Positions 4,828-5,567 of a stretch of 5,567 nucleotides of DNA are shown piece by piece. Origin of the DNA: Pseudomonadota bacterium (GTDB lineage Bacteria; Pseudomonadota; Alphaproteobacteria; Rhizobiales; Devosiaceae); the NCBI GenBank assembly GCA_023437755.1, contig JAEZFJ010000257.1, forward strand, positions 1-5,567, written 5' to 3'. Below the pieces are notes generated by a model, which saw nothing but the letters and a program-made list of their open reading frames with translations, had not been told where the DNA came from and searched no databases. How positions within the stretch are numbered: position 1 is the first letter of the stretch; each line of letters begins with the position of its first letter. Position numbers and translations under genes: made by a program.

Positions 4828-5567
4828 CCGACGTGCTGAAGTGCCTTCTTCTGACGTCGGCGGATCACCGATGAAGGGATGTTCATGGCCTCGCGATATT
4901 TGGCGACGGTGCGCCGGGCGACGTCAATGCCCTGCTCCTTCTTGAGCACCTCCGCGATGGTATCGTCGGACAGGATGGCGGTGGCCGGTTCAGCCTCGAT
5001 CAACTGCCGAATGCGGTGGCGAACCGCCTCGGCCGAGTGTTGGTCGCCGCCATCGCTGGCGGCAATGGCCGTGGTGAAGAAGTACTTCATCTCGAACAGG
5101 CCACGGGGCGTCGCCATGTACTTGCTCGTCGTCACCCGGCTGACGGTGGATTCGTGCATATCGATGATCTCGGCGACGTTCCGAAGCGTCATCGGCTTGA
5201 GGTGGGCGATCCCGTGAGCGAGAAACCCATCCTGCTGACGCACGATCTCGGCGGCGACCTTGATCATGGTCTGGGCCCGCTGATCGAGGCTCTTGGTCAG
5301 CCAATTGGCGGTGGCGAGACAGTCGGACAGAAAGCTCTTTTCGGCGCTGTCCCGTGTCTTCCTGGTGACATTGGCATAGTAGACCCGGTTGACCAGCACC
5401 TTGGGCAGAACCTCGGTGTTCAGCTCGACCTGCCAACCGCCGTCCGGACCCTGGCGCACGAATACATCGGGCACCACCGCTTCCACCGGAGCGCTGTCGA
5501 AAGCCCGCCCGGGCTTGGGGTCGAGGGTCCGGAGCTCGGCGAGCATGTCGGCGAGATCCTCGCGATC
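4824..5567 (-). CDS. rpoN: RNA polymerase sigma-54 factor, C-terminal half (5' end outside window)
   Basis: This is the last 247 residues of sigma-54, which directs RNA polymerase to -24/-12 promoters and needs an AAA+ activator to open them. Present are the end of the core-binding region (MLAELRTLDPKPG near the window edge, then the YYANVTRKTRD segment), the DNA-binding helix-turn-helix around TLRNVAEIIDMHESTVSRVT, the conserved SKYMATPRGLFEMKYFF segment, and the RpoN box ARRTVAKYRE (encoded at 4919-4890), which contacts the -24 element. The frame stays open to the last base, so the glutamine-rich region I lies to the right of the window. The protein ends 21 residues after the RpoN box, normal for the family. 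hpf and ptsN follow on the same strand, the standard arrangement in proteobacteria. Confidence 0.97.
   Translation of the reverse strand, partial: DREDLADMLAELRTLDPKPGRAFDSAPVEAVVPDVFVRQGPDGGWQVELNTEVLPKVLVNRVYYANVTRKTRDSAEKSFLSDCLATANWLTKSLDQRAQTMIKVAAEIVRQQDGFLAHGIAHLKPMTLRNVAEIIDMHESTVSRVTTSKYMATPRGLFEMKYFFTTAIAASDGGDQHSAEAVRHRIRQLIEAEPATAILSDDTIAEVLKKEQGIDVARRTVAKYREAMNIPSSVIRRRQKKALQHVG

Noticed and set aside
1..5567. A new defence, mobile or biosynthetic system.
   Set aside because: All genes are common families in expected arrangements, and I saw no terminal inverted repeats, integrase, transposase, regularly spaced repeats or unusual composition.

Overview
The window is a GC-rich stretch of chromosome with tightly packed genes, most likely from an alphaproteobacterium. 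Three things point there: the order rpoN-hpf-ptsN, a long-form hpf, and an hsp20 gene followed by a DUF1150 gene, a family I know only from alphaproteobacteria. I cannot name the genus. There are no insertion sequences, phage genes, CRISPR arrays, tRNAs or rRNAs. It reads as ordinary core genome; I found no new multi-gene system, and the best signals are regulatory.

Layout. Positions 1-261 (+) hold the C-terminal end of a HAD-family hydrolase whose start lies outside the window. It converges on a glutathione peroxidase gene (258-722, -), and the two stop codons share one CTAG. Upstream of the peroxidase on the same strand is a cation diffusion facilitator (zinc-type) exporter (771-1721, -). 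A perfect ArsR/SmtB-type palindrome sits inside its predicted promoter. Next on the same strand is a family 2 glycosyltransferase (1769-2644, -). A divergent intergenic region (2645-2760) follows, leading into a small heat-shock protein (2761-3180, +) and a DUF1150 protein (3196-3477, +), closed by a strong intrinsic terminator (3501-3530). Facing them are ptsN (3532-3999, -), hpf (4049-4630, -) and the C-terminal half of rpoN (4824-5567, -, running off the right edge). They are transcribed in the order rpoN, hpf, ptsN.

How the genes may work together. The hsp20 leader appears to carry two layers of heat control: a sigma-32 (RpoH)-like promoter, and a 5' UTR whose last hairpin pairs a UUGCU element with the AGGA of the ribosome binding site, as ROSE-type RNA thermometers do. 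The exporter appears to be under metal-responsive repression, although no ArsR-family gene lies in the window. The exporter and peroxidase may share a transcript and would handle metal and peroxide stress. The rpoN-hpf-ptsN cluster encodes sigma-54, the ribosome hibernation factor and the nitrogen-PTS phosphocarrier IIA-Ntr.

Several starts were moved downstream of the longest possible start on the evidence of ribosome binding sites, promoter position or family length: the exporter (GTG at 1721), the glycosyltransferase (ATG at 2644), ptsN (ATG at 3999) and hpf (ATG at 4630). Every stretch between genes is under 300 bases.
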